A DNA stretch of 32,231 nt from a bacterium (GTDB lineage: Bacteria > Myxococcota_A > Bradymonadia > UBA7976 > UBA1532), in the NCBI GenBank assembly GCA_030426945.1, contig JAUHXL010000026.1, positions 1 through 32,231 of the forward strand. The letters run 5' to 3'. The translations under genes and the position numbers were made by a program. The notes under the pieces are model-generated. The model had not been told where the DNA came from, did not search any database, and worked only from the letters and a program-made list of their open reading frames with translations. Shown here in pieces: positions 7,054 to 15,294 of the stretch (within the stretch, counting starts at the first letter, position 1; each line of letters starts with the position of its first letter).

Positions 7054-8106
7054 ATGATTCACCCCCTGACCGACGCCGACGCGCTGCGCTTCCTCGCCGA
7101 GCGCTCGGTGGTGCACCTGGCCGGCGTGGGCGCCGATGGCGTCGCGGTGATGCGCCCGCTGCACACCGCGCTGCTCGACGGCGACCTCGTCTTCCACGGG
7201 GCCGACGGCGCGAAGGGAAGCCTCGCGGGCCAGACGGTCAGCGTCGCGGGCCACGAGGTCGTCGCGAACCTGCCGAGCTGGTTCTTCCACCCCACGCGCG
7301 CTTGCCCGGCCACCACCTGGTACGTCGCCGCCGAGGCGCGGGGCGTCCTGCGGCCGGTCGAGGCCCTGGCGGAGAAGGCCCGGGCGCTGGCGGCGCTCAC
7401 CGCGCGTCACCAGCCCGAGGGCGGCTACGCGCCGATCACCGGCGACGACCCCCGCTATCGCGCGGCCCTCGAGCGTCTCGCGGTCTGGCGCCTGACGCCG
7501 ACCACGTACCGCAGCCGCGTGAAGCTGGGCCAGCACCTGCCCGCCGCGCGCGTCGCCGACGTGATGCACAACCTGTGGCGGCGGGGCGATCCGGGTGACG
7601 TCGAGGCCATCAAGCGCATCCACGCGGCCCACGCCGACGCCCCGTGGCCCGAGGCCCTGCGCGGGCCCCACGGCCTGCGTCTGCTGCCGGCCGTCGACGC
7701 GCCGCGCGCCGCCGAGGCCGCCCGGCTGCTCGAGGGCGCCTACTGGCTGCGGGGGCAGCCGCCCGATCGGGTCGCGGCGGCCCAACGCTCGGCCACGGCC
7801 TGGGTGGGCGCGGTGGACGCCGCCGGCGCGCTCGTCGCCTGCGCCCGGGCCCTGAGCGATCGCGTCCGCGTCGCGTGGATCTACGACGTCGTCGTCGCCC
7901 CGTCGTGGCGGGGGCGGGGCGTCGGCGCGGCGGTGGTGCGAACGCTCCTCGACCACCCCGCCGTGCGCAGCGCCTCGGCCGTGCGCCTCGGCACCGTCGA
8001 CGCGGCGCCCTTCTACGAACGCTTCGGCTTCGAGGCGCTGGGGAGGCTGCCGGGCAGCGTCGGCCCGGCCGTCGAGATGCGGCTCAGCCGCTCGTTGGAG
8101 CGATGA
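7054..8106 (+). CDS. flavin-binding (PNPOx-like) domain fused to GNAT acetyltransferase
   Basis: A 350-residue two-domain protein. Residues 1-155 resemble the pyridoxamine-5'-phosphate-oxidase-like split barrel of flavin-nucleotide-binding proteins (VMRPLHTALLDGDLVFHGADGAKGS, then a long C-terminal extension). Residues about 205-345 are a GNAT N-acetyltransferase: the acetyl-CoA loop RGRGVG at 286-291 follows the VVVAPSW strand, and FYERFGFEALG is the usual C-terminal motif. The substrate is unknown. The ATG at 7054 has GGAGG five bases upstream. It faces a MocR regulator across a region with shared dyads, so it is probably that regulator's target. Its last 23 bases overlap the convergent sensor kinase gene. 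Confidence 0.82.
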   Translation: MIHPLTDADALRFLAERSVVHLAGVGADGVAVMRPLHTALLDGDLVFHGADGAKGSLAGQTVSVAGHEVVANLPSWFFHPTRACPATTWYVAAEARGVLRPVEALAEKARALAALTARHQPEGGYAPITGDDPRYRAALERLAVWRLTPTTYRSRVKLGQHLPAARVADVMHNLWRRGDPGDVEAIKRIHAAHADAPWPEALRGPHGLRLLPAVDAPRAAEAARLLEGAYWLRGQPPDRVAAAQRSATAWVGAVDAAGALVACARALSDRVRVAWIYDVVVAPSWRGRGVGAAVVRTLLDHPAVRSASAVRLGTVDAAPFYERFGFEALGRLPGSVGPAVEMRLSRSLER

Positions 8107-10144
8107 GCCGCCGAGGCGTGAGGCGTGGCGAACGCTCATTGGGCAACGCTCGAAGCGTGTCGCGCGGATCGGCCACGGGCAGCGCCAGCACGAACGTCGT
8201 CGGCGCGACGTGATCTGCCAGGGTCAGGCTTCCCCCGGAGCGCTCGACGATGCCCCGGGCGATCGACAGCCCGAGCCCGCTGCCGTCACCCTCCGCCTTG
8301 GTGGTGAACATCGCCTCGAAGACGCGCGGGCGGAGCGCGGCCGGGATGCCGGGACCGTCGTCTTCGACCTCGATCAGAACCTCGTCCCCTACGCGGCAGC
8401 CGCGCACGGTGATCCGGTGTTGCCGTCCGGCGCCCTCGCCGCACGCCTGCGCGGCGTTGACGACCAGGTTCAGGATCACCTGGGCCAGCTCACCCGCATT
8501 CGCCTCGACTGGGAGGGGCGCCTCGAGATCAGCCTCGACGCGCACGCCGGTGCGGCGCACGTGCGGCCCCGCGAGCAGCAGCGCCGTCTCGACCGCGCTG
8601 CGCAGATCCACGACGCTCGTAGGTCGCCGGGTGGGCGTCATCTGTCCCAGCGCCGAGACGATCTCCGTGATGCGCTCGACGCCTACGCGAGTGTCGCTCA
8701 GGACATCGGCCAGCTCGGCGAGGTCACGCGCGGCCAGGAGGTCGGCTGCCATCTCGACGTTGGCCCGCACGTAGGACAGCGGGTTCTTCAGCTCGTGACC
8801 GATGCTGGCGGTCAGCAGGCCGACCGTCGACAATCGCTCCATGCGCACGACCTGATCGTGCGCCGCCTCGAGGGCCGAGACGTCGTGCAGGGCCCAACTG
8901 ATGAAGGCCGATCCATCGTCGGGTTCGACACAGACGGCGCGTGCGCTGACGGCGACGTCTTCGGCGGCGCCGCGGAGGGTGAGTCGCGCCGAGGCATCGG
9001 GTGAGCCGACGCGCGCCGCGACCAGTAAGGCGGTCACCGTGGGCTCTTCCGCGTCCAAATGCAGCGAGGTCAGCGGGTGTCCGCGGACATCGCCGACCGC
9101 CTCGAGCGCGGCGCGGTTCTGCGCGAGGATCATGTGGGACGCCGGGTCGACCTCGAAGAGCGCGTCGGCTGCCTGGTCGAACGTGGCGCGGTAGCGGGCC
9201 TCCGCCGCGGCGACCCGGAGCCTGGCGCGACGCTCGGTGTGGGCGCGCCGCAGCGCCGACGCGATCAATATCACGGCGCCGAGGGCGAAGGCGGCGACGA
9301 GCGCCAAGAGCAGCTGCTCGGCCGCGCGGTTGATGTCGTCGACGCGAGCCACCACCGAGCTGCGGTCCGCCGAATACGCGGCCGAGAGCTCGGCGCGACC
9401 GTCGACCGGCGTGTAGGCGACCAGCCGCTCAGTCAGGCCGCGGTCACCCTCGGGCCAGCGGTAGCTCCCGGTGCCGGTGAGGCCCGCCTTCATGGCTGCG
9501 AGGATGGGCGCGAGGTCGTCGGCCGGCGGCCCCGTGAGGTCGGCGAACGGACGGGTGCCGTTCAAGCGGGGTGAGGGCGAGCTGACGATCGTTCCGTCGC
9601 GGCGCATCACCCAGACAAAAGCCGCGTGCTCGCCCGACAGCGAGGCGAACAGCGCGCGGTGCAGCTGCTCCTGGGGGATGGCCGCGGTGACGAACAGCCC
9701 CGGGTGGCGGCGAAGGGGCCGGGTGACCGTCAGGAAGCCGGCGCGGAGGCACGCGTCGCAGAGCGCAGCCACGGGCGCGTCGTGATCGGCGGACCAAGTG
9801 CCGCCGCGGGGCCTGTGGTCGTGGGCCGGCGCCTCGCCGCGCAGCAGCTCACCCGATGCGTCGTGCACGAAGACGGTCGGCGAGGCGCCGGCTGCGGGTC
9901 GCAGGTGCAGCCAGGTGTCGTCACCGGCGGTCGGATCGGCCGGCGGATCGAGCCCGTCGAGGGCGGTTTCGACCCGATGCAGCGCCTCACCGAGGCGCTC
10001 GGCGGCGAGCCGCGCGAGCAGCGCCTGCTGCGACTGATACTCCTGCGCGGCAAGGGTCGAAGCCCGGCGGCGAACGTCCTCGAGCGCCCAGTAGGTCGCG
10101 CCGGCGAGCGCGCCGAGACAGAGGGCGGTGAGCACGGTGCGCAT
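8084..10144 (-). CDS. membrane sensor histidine kinase (orphan) with PAS domain
   Basis: A 686-residue kinase. A membrane helix at 4-20 and another at 276-297 enclose a ~250-residue extracytoplasmic sensor domain that looks Cache-like (VTAAIPQEQL, VWVMRRDGTIVSSP). A PAS domain follows at about 312-425, then a HisKA segment with the phospho-acceptor His450 (SIGHELKNPLSYV) and a HATPase_c domain: N box around Asn563, DDGPGI at 595-600, GSGLGLSI at 621-628. No response regulator is encoded nearby. The ATG at 10144 has GGAGG seven bases upstream. A GTAAC-N16-CGTA promoter-like element lies about 80 bases upstream, so the kinase belongs to the group of genes sharing that element. Its 3' end overlaps the convergent gene by 23 bases. 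Confidence 0.9.
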   Translation of the reverse strand: MRTVLTALCLGALAGATYWALEDVRRRASTLAAQEYQSQQALLARLAAERLGEALHRVETALDGLDPPADPTAGDDTWLHLRPAAGASPTVFVHDASGELLRGEAPAHDHRPRGGTWSADHDAPVAALCDACLRAGFLTVTRPLRRHPGLFVTAAIPQEQLHRALFASLSGEHAAFVWVMRRDGTIVSSPSPRLNGTRPFADLTGPPADDLAPILAAMKAGLTGTGSYRWPEGDRGLTERLVAYTPVDGRAELSAAYSADRSSVVARVDDINRAAEQLLLALVAAFALGAVILIASALRRAHTERRARLRVAAAEARYRATFDQAADALFEVDPASHMILAQNRAALEAVGDVRGHPLTSLHLDAEEPTVTALLVAARVGSPDASARLTLRGAAEDVAVSARAVCVEPDDGSAFISWALHDVSALEAAHDQVVRMERLSTVGLLTASIGHELKNPLSYVRANVEMAADLLAARDLAELADVLSDTRVGVERITEIVSALGQMTPTRRPTSVVDLRSAVETALLLAGPHVRRTGVRVEADLEAPLPVEANAGELAQVILNLVVNAAQACGEGAGRQHRITVRGCRVGDEVLIEVEDDGPGIPAALRPRVFEAMFTTKAEGDGSGLGLSIARGIVERSGGSLTLADHVAPTTFVLALPVADPRDTLRALPNERSPRLTPRRLIAPTSG

Positions 10145-10223
10145 GGTCGCCTCCGGAGTGCGCGCTGACGAATGCCGCCGCGGACGACGCTGCGGCTGCG
10201 AACGTCCCGGGCCTGAGACCCCG

Positions 10224-10248
10224 TACGCCGGGGGACTGGTCCCGTTAC
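10224..10248 (-). promoter_or_regulatory. GTAAC-N16-CGTA promoter element, sensor kinase gene
   Basis: On the minus strand GTAAC (10248-10244), 16 bases, then CGTA (10227-10224). It points to the sensor kinase start at 10144. Spacing and block sequences match the other copies in the window. Confidence 0.6.
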
Positions 10249-10280
10249 AGCATCAGCGGATGTGGCCGCGACCGACGCTC

Positions 10281-10441
10281 GAGCGGCTCACAGAGCAGCT
10301 CCGCGTCGCGCTGCACCGTTCTGCCTGCCGACGCCAGCGTCGCGGCAGGCTTCCAGTACTCCGAGTATTGCTGCAGCGAAGCGCCTCGGCGTCGACGCGC
10401 AGCCCGGCACCGCGCCCGGTCCCGTCTCGGTGTGGAGGCTC
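10281..10441. repeat. 161-bp palindromic element, copy 1
   Basis: Begins GAGC and ends GCTC. It aligns without gaps over 161 positions to the copy at 24344-24504, with 121 identical positions by hand count; the inner blocks are strongly conserved (TGCACCGTTCTGC, GAGTATTGCTGC, CGCGCAGCCCGGCACC). The centre (AGTACTCCGAGTATT) is a near-palindrome. The terminal inverted repeats are much decayed relative to copy 2. It lies between two divergent promoters. Confidence 0.75.
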
Positions 10442-10480
10442 CTGGACAGACGTCGCTCCGGTACGGTGCGGCGCGGGTGC

Positions 10481-10505
10481 GTAACATTTTCGTTCCTCGG
10501 CCGGA
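10481..10505 (+). promoter_or_regulatory. GTAAC-N16-CGGA promoter element, DUF547 gene
   Basis: GTAAC (10481-10485), 16 bases, CGGA (10502-10505), 66 bases before the TTG at 10572. The -10-like block differs by one base from the CGTA of the other copies. Confidence 0.45.
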
Positions 10506-10571
10506 CTTACGGCGCGAGGGGCGTCGCGGCGATGCGATGCCCGGAGGCGGTCTTGGCAAGGAGACGAGCGA

Positions 10572-11453
10572 TTGAAAGAAGCGACCGATGATGTCGAGGC
10601 CGAGCCGACGGGCGCCACAGGCTCGGGTCCTCCCCGTCGATCGATGGCCCTCCTGCTGTGGGTCGCCGCGGCGGCGGTCGCTGCGACGGCGCCGTCGGGT
10701 TGCCGGCCCGCCGCGGATGGCCGCGCGCCAGCAGCCGCCGAGTGTTCGCCCTTCGACCACTCGCATAGTGCCTGGAGCGAGCTGCTTCAGCGCCACGTCC
10801 GAAACGGGTTCGTCGACTACAGCGGATGGCGGCGGGCCGGGGAGCGGGAGCTCGATGTCTACCTCGCGGCGCTGGAGTCCGTCTGTCGAGACCACTACGT
10901 CGGGTGGTCGAGGCCGCAGAAGCTCGCATTCTGGATCAACGCCTACAACGCCTACACCGTGCGGCTCATCCTGGATCACTACCCGCTGGACTCCATTCGC
11001 GACATCGGTCTGCTCCCCGGCGCCGCGTTCAGAAAGGACTTCATCCAGATGCAGAGGCTCCGAGGAGCCACCATCGACCTCAACGAAGTCGAGCACACGA
11101 TCCTCCGGAGTGAGCTTCGAGAGCCACGGATCCACTTCGCCATCACTTGCGCGTCGACGAGCTGCCCGGCGCTCCGGTCCGAGGCCTATCGGGCCACAGT
11201 ACTGGACCGCCAACTCGACGACGCCGCGCGGGGTTTCCTGCGCGACCCGACGAAGAACCGCTTCGACATGGCGGCAGAAGTGCTGTGGTTGTCGCCCATC
11301 TTCGACTGGTTCGACGAGGACTTCGTGCGCGCGGCCGGGAGCCTGACGGCCTACGTTGCCCCCTTCGCAGAGGAGCCGACCGCGCGGGCTATCGCCGCCG
11401 GGCGAGTCCGCGTGCGTTTCCTCCGCTACGACTGGTCTCTGAACGGGCGATAG
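10572..11453 (+). CDS. DUF547 domain lipoprotein
   Basis: A 293-residue protein recognisable as DUF547 by RPQKLAFWINAYNAYTVRLIL, the central block IHFAITCASTSCPALRSEAY and the C-terminal WLSPIFDWFDEDF. DUF547 is broadly related to cysteine-protease-like folds, but its activity is unknown; the Cys and His residues of the central block are kept here. The N-terminus has a membrane segment (ALLLWVAAAAVAATAPSGC) that probably ends in a lipidated Cys. TTG at 10572 is chosen because AAGGAG stands eight bases upstream; an in-frame ATG at 10644 lacks a ribosome site but starts directly at the hydrophobic segment. The gene has a GTAAC-type element upstream and is divergent from the sensor kinase. DUF547 genes are often seen with redox or metal genes (recollection). 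Confidence 0.85.
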   Translation: MKEATDDVEAEPTGATGSGPPRRSMALLLWVAAAAVAATAPSGCRPAADGRAPAAAECSPFDHSHSAWSELLQRHVRNGFVDYSGWRRAGERELDVYLAALESVCRDHYVGWSRPQKLAFWINAYNAYTVRLILDHYPLDSIRDIGLLPGAAFRKDFIQMQRLRGATIDLNEVEHTILRSELREPRIHFAITCASTSCPALRSEAYRATVLDRQLDDAARGFLRDPTKNRFDMAAEVLWLSPIFDWFDEDFVRAAGSLTAYVAPFAEEPTARAIAAGRVRVRFLRYDWSLNGR

Positions 11454-11622
11454 ATGTGTTCAACCCCGCTGCAAACGTGATCACCGCGGTCACCGCTGGC
11501 CACAGCGGCGCACGGGCGGCGTGGGCACGGGGCTTGGTGTGACCAGCGACGGTGGTGCGCCGACGCGGATCGATGGGCGACCTGGGCCAAGGCGCGCCTC
11601 GCGGTGACGCGCAGGAGCTGAG

Positions 11623-12765
11623 ATGAGTGAGACTCCGCCAGCGGCCTGCCCCGGATGCGGCGACAAGGGGCGGCAGGTCCCAGACGTTACGCCGCGATCA
11701 CTGCTCGACGACGAGGCCAGGGCGCGCCTCGACCAGGTCAGCGACCTGCGGTTCTGCAGGCGCGGTGACTGCGGCGTCGTCTACTTCGGCGGCGGGTCGT
11801 TGGGCTTCCGCACCAAGGATCTGCGCGTGCCCGTGTTCCAGAAGTCGCACGACCCGGAGCGGTTCGTTTGCTACTGCTTCGAGCACACGGTGGCCGTGAT
11901 TCGAGACGAGGTCCGTCGAACCGGCCGATCGGCTGTGCCGGACCTGATCGCCACCCAATGCAAGCTGGGGCGCGACCGCTGTGATGAGACGAACCCGCAG
12001 GGCGCCTGCTGTCTGGGCAACGTGCGGCAGGTCGTCAAGGCCGCAGCCGCGGCCTTGGGCAAGGCACCCGCGCGGTCGGGCGGCGCCGATGGGGGGGGGC
12101 CCGACTGCTGCGCGCCCGCCACGGCGCGCGTCGAGTCGGAGCCGGCGGGGCTCGATCCGCGGAAGGCCCGCCGGATCGGGCTGTGGTCCGCCGGCGGTGC
12201 GCTGGTGGCGGCGCTGCTGTCATCGGCGTGCTGCTGGCTGCCGCTCGCCCTCATCGGTGTCGGCGCCTCCGCGGCCGGCGTGGCGGGCTTCTTCGAGGCC
12301 TACCGCGGGTGGTTCCTCGGCGCGACCGTTCTGCTCCTGGGTGCGGGCTTCTACTTCGTCTATTTTCGCAAGCCGCGCTGCGCGCCAGGCGAGGCCTGCG
12401 AGGTTCCGAACCCCAGGCTACAGCGCTTCAATCGGGTCACGCTGTGGCTGGCGACGGTGTTCGTGGCGGCGTTCGCCGCGTTCCCCACCTACGTCGGCGT
12501 CCTGCTGGGGAGCAGGACAGGAGACGCCGTGGCCGCCCCGGCGGAGGGGGTCACGCGGATCTATGTCATCGAGGGGATGACGTGCGTGGGCTGCGCGGAG
12601 CACCTACGCGACGCACTCCGAGGGGTTTCCGGCGTCGCGGTGGTGGACGTCTCCTACGCGGAGCGCCGGGCGACGGTAACCTTCGGATCGGGCGCACGCG
12701 TGGACGACGCCGTCGTGCTCGCAGCTATCGCAGCGCTGGGCTACCGCCCCACCGCTCAGCCCTAG
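11623..12765 (+). CDS. fused metallochaperone-transporter: CopZ-like Fe-S domain, MerT, HMA
   Basis: A 380-residue fusion of three metal-handling parts. Residues 1-140 resemble the N-terminal domain of Archaeoglobus CopZ: zinc-site candidates Cys9/Cys12 and Cys45/Cys50, and a [2Fe-2S] segment with CYC at 83-85 and TNPQGACCLGNV at 123-134. Residues 185-300 are MerT-like, with several membrane helices, the Cys pair of helix 1 (SACCWLPLAL, Cys203/204) and a loop pair Cys253/Cys259. Residues 310-378 are an HMA domain with GMTCVGC (Cys321, Cys324), like MerP. MerT/MerP import Hg(II); CopZ-type domains can reduce and pass copper. The cargo may be mercury or copper. No merR or canonical merA is adjacent. 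ATG at 11623 with AGGAG five bases upstream. Confidence 0.88.
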   Translation: MSETPPAACPGCGDKGRQVPDVTPRSLLDDEARARLDQVSDLRFCRRGDCGVVYFGGGSLGFRTKDLRVPVFQKSHDPERFVCYCFEHTVAVIRDEVRRTGRSAVPDLIATQCKLGRDRCDETNPQGACCLGNVRQVVKAAAAALGKAPARSGGADGGGPDCCAPATARVESEPAGLDPRKARRIGLWSAGGALVAALLSSACCWLPLALIGVGASAAGVAGFFEAYRGWFLGATVLLLGAGFYFVYFRKPRCAPGEACEVPNPRLQRFNRVTLWLATVFVAAFAAFPTYVGVLLGSRTGDAVAAPAEGVTRIYVIEGMTCVGCAEHLRDALRGVSGVAVVDVSYAERRATVTFGSGARVDDAVVLAAIAALGYRPTAQP

Positions 12766-12771
12766 CTTGGC

Positions 12772-12822
12772 CCGAGCTCGGTGACGCTGAGCTTCGCTCA
12801 TGGGAACGTGTCGTGGGACACG
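12772..12822 (+). terminator. possible hairpin cluster after the metal importer gene
   Basis: Three short dyads follow the stop: CCGAGCTCGG (12772-12781), TGAGC-TTC-GCTCA (12788-12800) and CGTGTC-GTGG-GACACG (12807-12822). No T-run follows, so intrinsic termination is uncertain. Confidence 0.3.
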
Positions 12823-12885
12823 GCGCACCTCGGCGTTGGACCGCCGCCGGGTTGGTCGATCGACGCGCCTCCGCTGGCCGATGGG

Positions 12886-12910
12886 GTAACAGCCCGGCGA
12901 CTCTTCCGTA
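12886..12910 (+). promoter_or_regulatory. GTAAC-N16-CGTA promoter element, DUF3179 gene
   Basis: GTAAC (12886-12890), 16 bases, CGTA (12907-12910). The ATG at 12932 and its GGAGG (12920-12924) lie just downstream, giving a short leader. Confidence 0.6.
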
Positions 12911-12931
12911 TGGGCTGCCGGAGGTCACCCC

Positions 12932-14308
12932 ATGCACACAGCCCGCGGAGCGTTCCCTGCGTCGAGTACACAGTCGACAGCGCCCCCGGCGCACCACCGG
13001 ACAGCGGCCCCACGCAGGACAAGGGGCCTTCTCGCGACGCTGGCCGCCATCGCGCTCGCGACGACAGCGTGTTCGTCGACCACCGAGACCGCCGCGGCGG
13101 TCCAGCCCAACCCGGGCGGGGTCCCGGATGGCGGCGGGTCGGGCGGAGAGCTGCTCCCGCCGAGCGACGACGGCGACGCGAGCCCCGGCGACCAGCGGCC
13201 CCCGACGATGGTGGTGGTCGGCGAGCCGGTGGTGCCGAACGTGGGCGCCTTCGTCCTGCGGGATCACGAGACCGGCACCCTGTGGAACCTGCGCGGCGAA
13301 GCGTTCGCCGGCCCGCTCGCCGAGCAGGGCGCGGGGCTGCGGCCGCTCCCCGCCTACACGGCGTTCTGGTTCGCCTGGTCGGTCTTCGAGCACGACACGG
13401 ACGTCTGGCGCGCCGACGCGGCGCCCGAGGCCAACGACGTGCCCCCCATCGAGCCGGCATCCGGGTGCGAGGTGCCCTGCAACGAGATCATCAGCGGTGG
13501 CCCGCCCAAGGATGGCATCCCCAGCGTCGACCACGACGACCGGGTCGGTCAGCTCACGCTGGTCGACGCGGACGACGCAGGGGCCGCGTACCTCGCCGCT
13601 GATGACCGCGTCCTCGGCGTGGTGGTGCGGGGGCCCGACGGCGCGGTCGACGCCCGCGCCTACAGCCACAACGTGCTGTGGTGGCACGAGATCGCCAACG
13701 ACGTCGTCGGCGGTAGCCCGGTGACGATCAGCTTCTGCCCGCTGACCGGCAGCGGGATGGTCTTCCCCGGCGGCGAGCGCGGCCTGTCGTTCGGCACCAG
13801 CGGGCGCCTGTTCAACAGCAACCTGGTCATGTACGACCGCGTGACCGACAGCCTCTGGAGTCAGATGCTGCGCCGCGCGGTCTCCGGGCCCCTTCAGGGC
13901 GAGCGGCTGCCGCTCCTCCCGGTGGTCGACACCACGTGGGCGCGGTGGAAGGCGCTCTGGCCCGAGACGAAGGTGACCACCACCGACACCGGTCACGCGC
14001 GCGACTACAGCCGCTATCCCTACGGCGACTATCGCGAAGATCATCGCGACACCTTCCGCCCGACGCGGCCGCCGCACGATCCCGTGGCGCCCGCGAAGAC
14101 CCTCGCGCTCGGCGTGCGCGTCGGGGACGTCGCCCGCGCGTACCTGTACGACCGGCTCGACGCGGTGGGCGCGCGTGCGGTCGTCGAGGACACCCTCGGT
14201 GGCGTGCCGCTGATGATCGTCTGGGATCGCGAGGGCGCGCTGGCGCTGCCCTTCGACCGCCGCGTCGGCGACCAGACGCTCACCTTCGAGGTGGTCGAGG
14301 CACAGTGA
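12932..14308 (+). CDS. DUF3179 domain lipoprotein
   Basis: A 458-residue protein that matches DUF3179 in its central and C-terminal parts: AYSHNVLWWHEIANDVVGG, then VTISFCPLTGSGMVF, SGRLFNSNLVMYDR, LWSQM and a C-terminal VPLMIVWD. The role of DUF3179 is not established. A signal segment (LLATLAAIALATTAC) ends at Cys47, a probable lipidation site, followed by a Gly/Asp-rich linker to about residue 90. GGAGG at 12920-12924 supports the ATG at 12932, and a GTAAC-type promoter element lies 22 bases before it. The next gene begins on the GTGA that contains this gene's stop, so the two probably form an operon. Confidence 0.88.
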   Translation: MHTARGAFPASSTQSTAPPAHHRTAAPRRTRGLLATLAAIALATTACSSTTETAAAVQPNPGGVPDGGGSGGELLPPSDDGDASPGDQRPPTMVVVGEPVVPNVGAFVLRDHETGTLWNLRGEAFAGPLAEQGAGLRPLPAYTAFWFAWSVFEHDTDVWRADAAPEANDVPPIEPASGCEVPCNEIISGGPPKDGIPSVDHDDRVGQLTLVDADDAGAAYLAADDRVLGVVVRGPDGAVDARAYSHNVLWWHEIANDVVGGSPVTISFCPLTGSGMVFPGGERGLSFGTSGRLFNSNLVMYDRVTDSLWSQMLRRAVSGPLQGERLPLLPVVDTTWARWKALWPETKVTTTDTGHARDYSRYPYGDYREDHRDTFRPTRPPHDPVAPAKTLALGVRVGDVARAYLYDRLDAVGARAVVEDTLGGVPLMIVWDREGALALPFDRRVGDQTLTFEVVEAQ

Positions 14309-15231
14309 GGTCAGCGCGGATCGTGAAGGCGTCGACGTTCGCGTCGACCTGCGCGCTGTTGCTGGGCACGGCCGCGCCGGCGCTGGCCGGCCCCTGGACG
14401 CTGCCCGCGGGCGAGCTGCGGGTCGGGATCGACTTCATCCGCTGGCAGGCGGACGAGCGCTTCGTCGGCATCCCCAACGTGAAGGGCAAGCCGCGCGAGC
14501 GCGTGGAGCTGGGCACGGACATCGCGGGCGCGGAGCTGGTGCAGTCCCAGGTGGCGCTCGCGCTGACGCTCGGCCTCCACGACCGCGTCCAGCTCACCGC
14601 CTGGCTGCCCTATCTGCAGGCGACCTTCGAGGACGACGCCCAGGGCTTCGAGACCGTGGGGACCGGCGATCCGATCCTCGGGGCCGACGTCCGCGTCACC
14701 GACCACCTCGCCTACGGCTTCGACGTGAAGGTGCCCGCCAGCAACGTGCCGCGGACGCGGCAGCTGCCCATCTCGGAGGGGCAGGTCGACGTCACGGTCT
14801 GGCAGCGCGCCGGCTGGGCCTTTGGGTGGCACGGCTGGTTGAGCGTCGACAGCGGCTATCGCCTGCGCTTCGCGCGCGAGGACGACCTCGCGGGTGTCAC
14901 GGGCGGCACGATCCGTCGGAAGCCCGGCAACGAGTTCGTCGCGCTCGTCGGGGGTGGCTGGCGGCCGGGCGCGCCCTGGGAGGTGCGCTGGTTCGCGCTG
15001 ACGCTCGACCTCGACGTGCTGATGGGCGCGGACGGCGAGGAACTCGACGGCGCCGACAACGCGCTGCAGCTGCGGCGGCGCGAGTTGATCGAGCTGCGCA
15101 CCGGCCTGCTCGTCGAGCCCCTGGAGCGTCTGGCGCTGAGCGTCTCGGTGGGCCTGCCGCTCACCGGCCTCAACTACCCGGCGGGCCCCCGCGTGCTCGC
15201 CAGCGTGGCCTATCGCCTCGCGGTCTGGTAG
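14305..15231 (+). CDS. outer-membrane beta-barrel protein (transporter-like)
   Basis: A 308-residue protein with a signal peptide (ASTCALLLGTAAPALAG) and a body of amphipathic strands with Gly/Asp turns; it ends in YRLAVW, an aromatic C-terminal residue as usual for outer-membrane barrels. The blocks LPAGELRVGIDF near the start and HDRVQLTAWLPYL resemble the MetA-pathway/transporter-like barrels with no fixed substrate. The GTG at 14305 overlaps the DUF3179 stop (GTGA) and places a charged N-terminus before the hydrophobic segment; a second GTG at 14323 is an alternative. It is probably co-expressed with the DUF3179 lipoprotein. Confidence 0.7.
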   Translation: MRSARIVKASTFASTCALLLGTAAPALAGPWTLPAGELRVGIDFIRWQADERFVGIPNVKGKPRERVELGTDIAGAELVQSQVALALTLGLHDRVQLTAWLPYLQATFEDDAQGFETVGTGDPILGADVRVTDHLAYGFDVKVPASNVPRTRQLPISEGQVDVTVWQRAGWAFGWHGWLSVDSGYRLRFAREDDLAGVTGGTIRRKPGNEFVALVGGGWRPGAPWEVRWFALTLDLDVLMGADGEELDGADNALQLRRRELIELRTGLLVEPLERLALSVSVGLPLTGLNYPAGPRVLASVAYRLAVW

Positions 15232-15294
15232 CCGTCGGCCGGTCGCTCCTTCGTGCGGCGGCTGCAGCCAGCGGACACCGCGGCGAGTCGGACT

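Larger units (their letters stand above)
10145..10571. other. divergent intergenic region, sensor kinase / DUF547
   Basis: These 427 bases carry no convincing gene. They contain, in order, the sensor kinase promoter candidate (10224-10248), copy 1 of the 161-bp palindromic element (10281-10441) and the DUF547 promoter candidate (10481-10505). Short frames here are products of the repeat. Confidence 0.7.

Noticed and set aside
12676-12680. GTAAC inside the metal importer gene
   Set aside because: It lies within the HMA coding part, 16 bases are followed by CGCG rather than CGTA, and no gene start follows.
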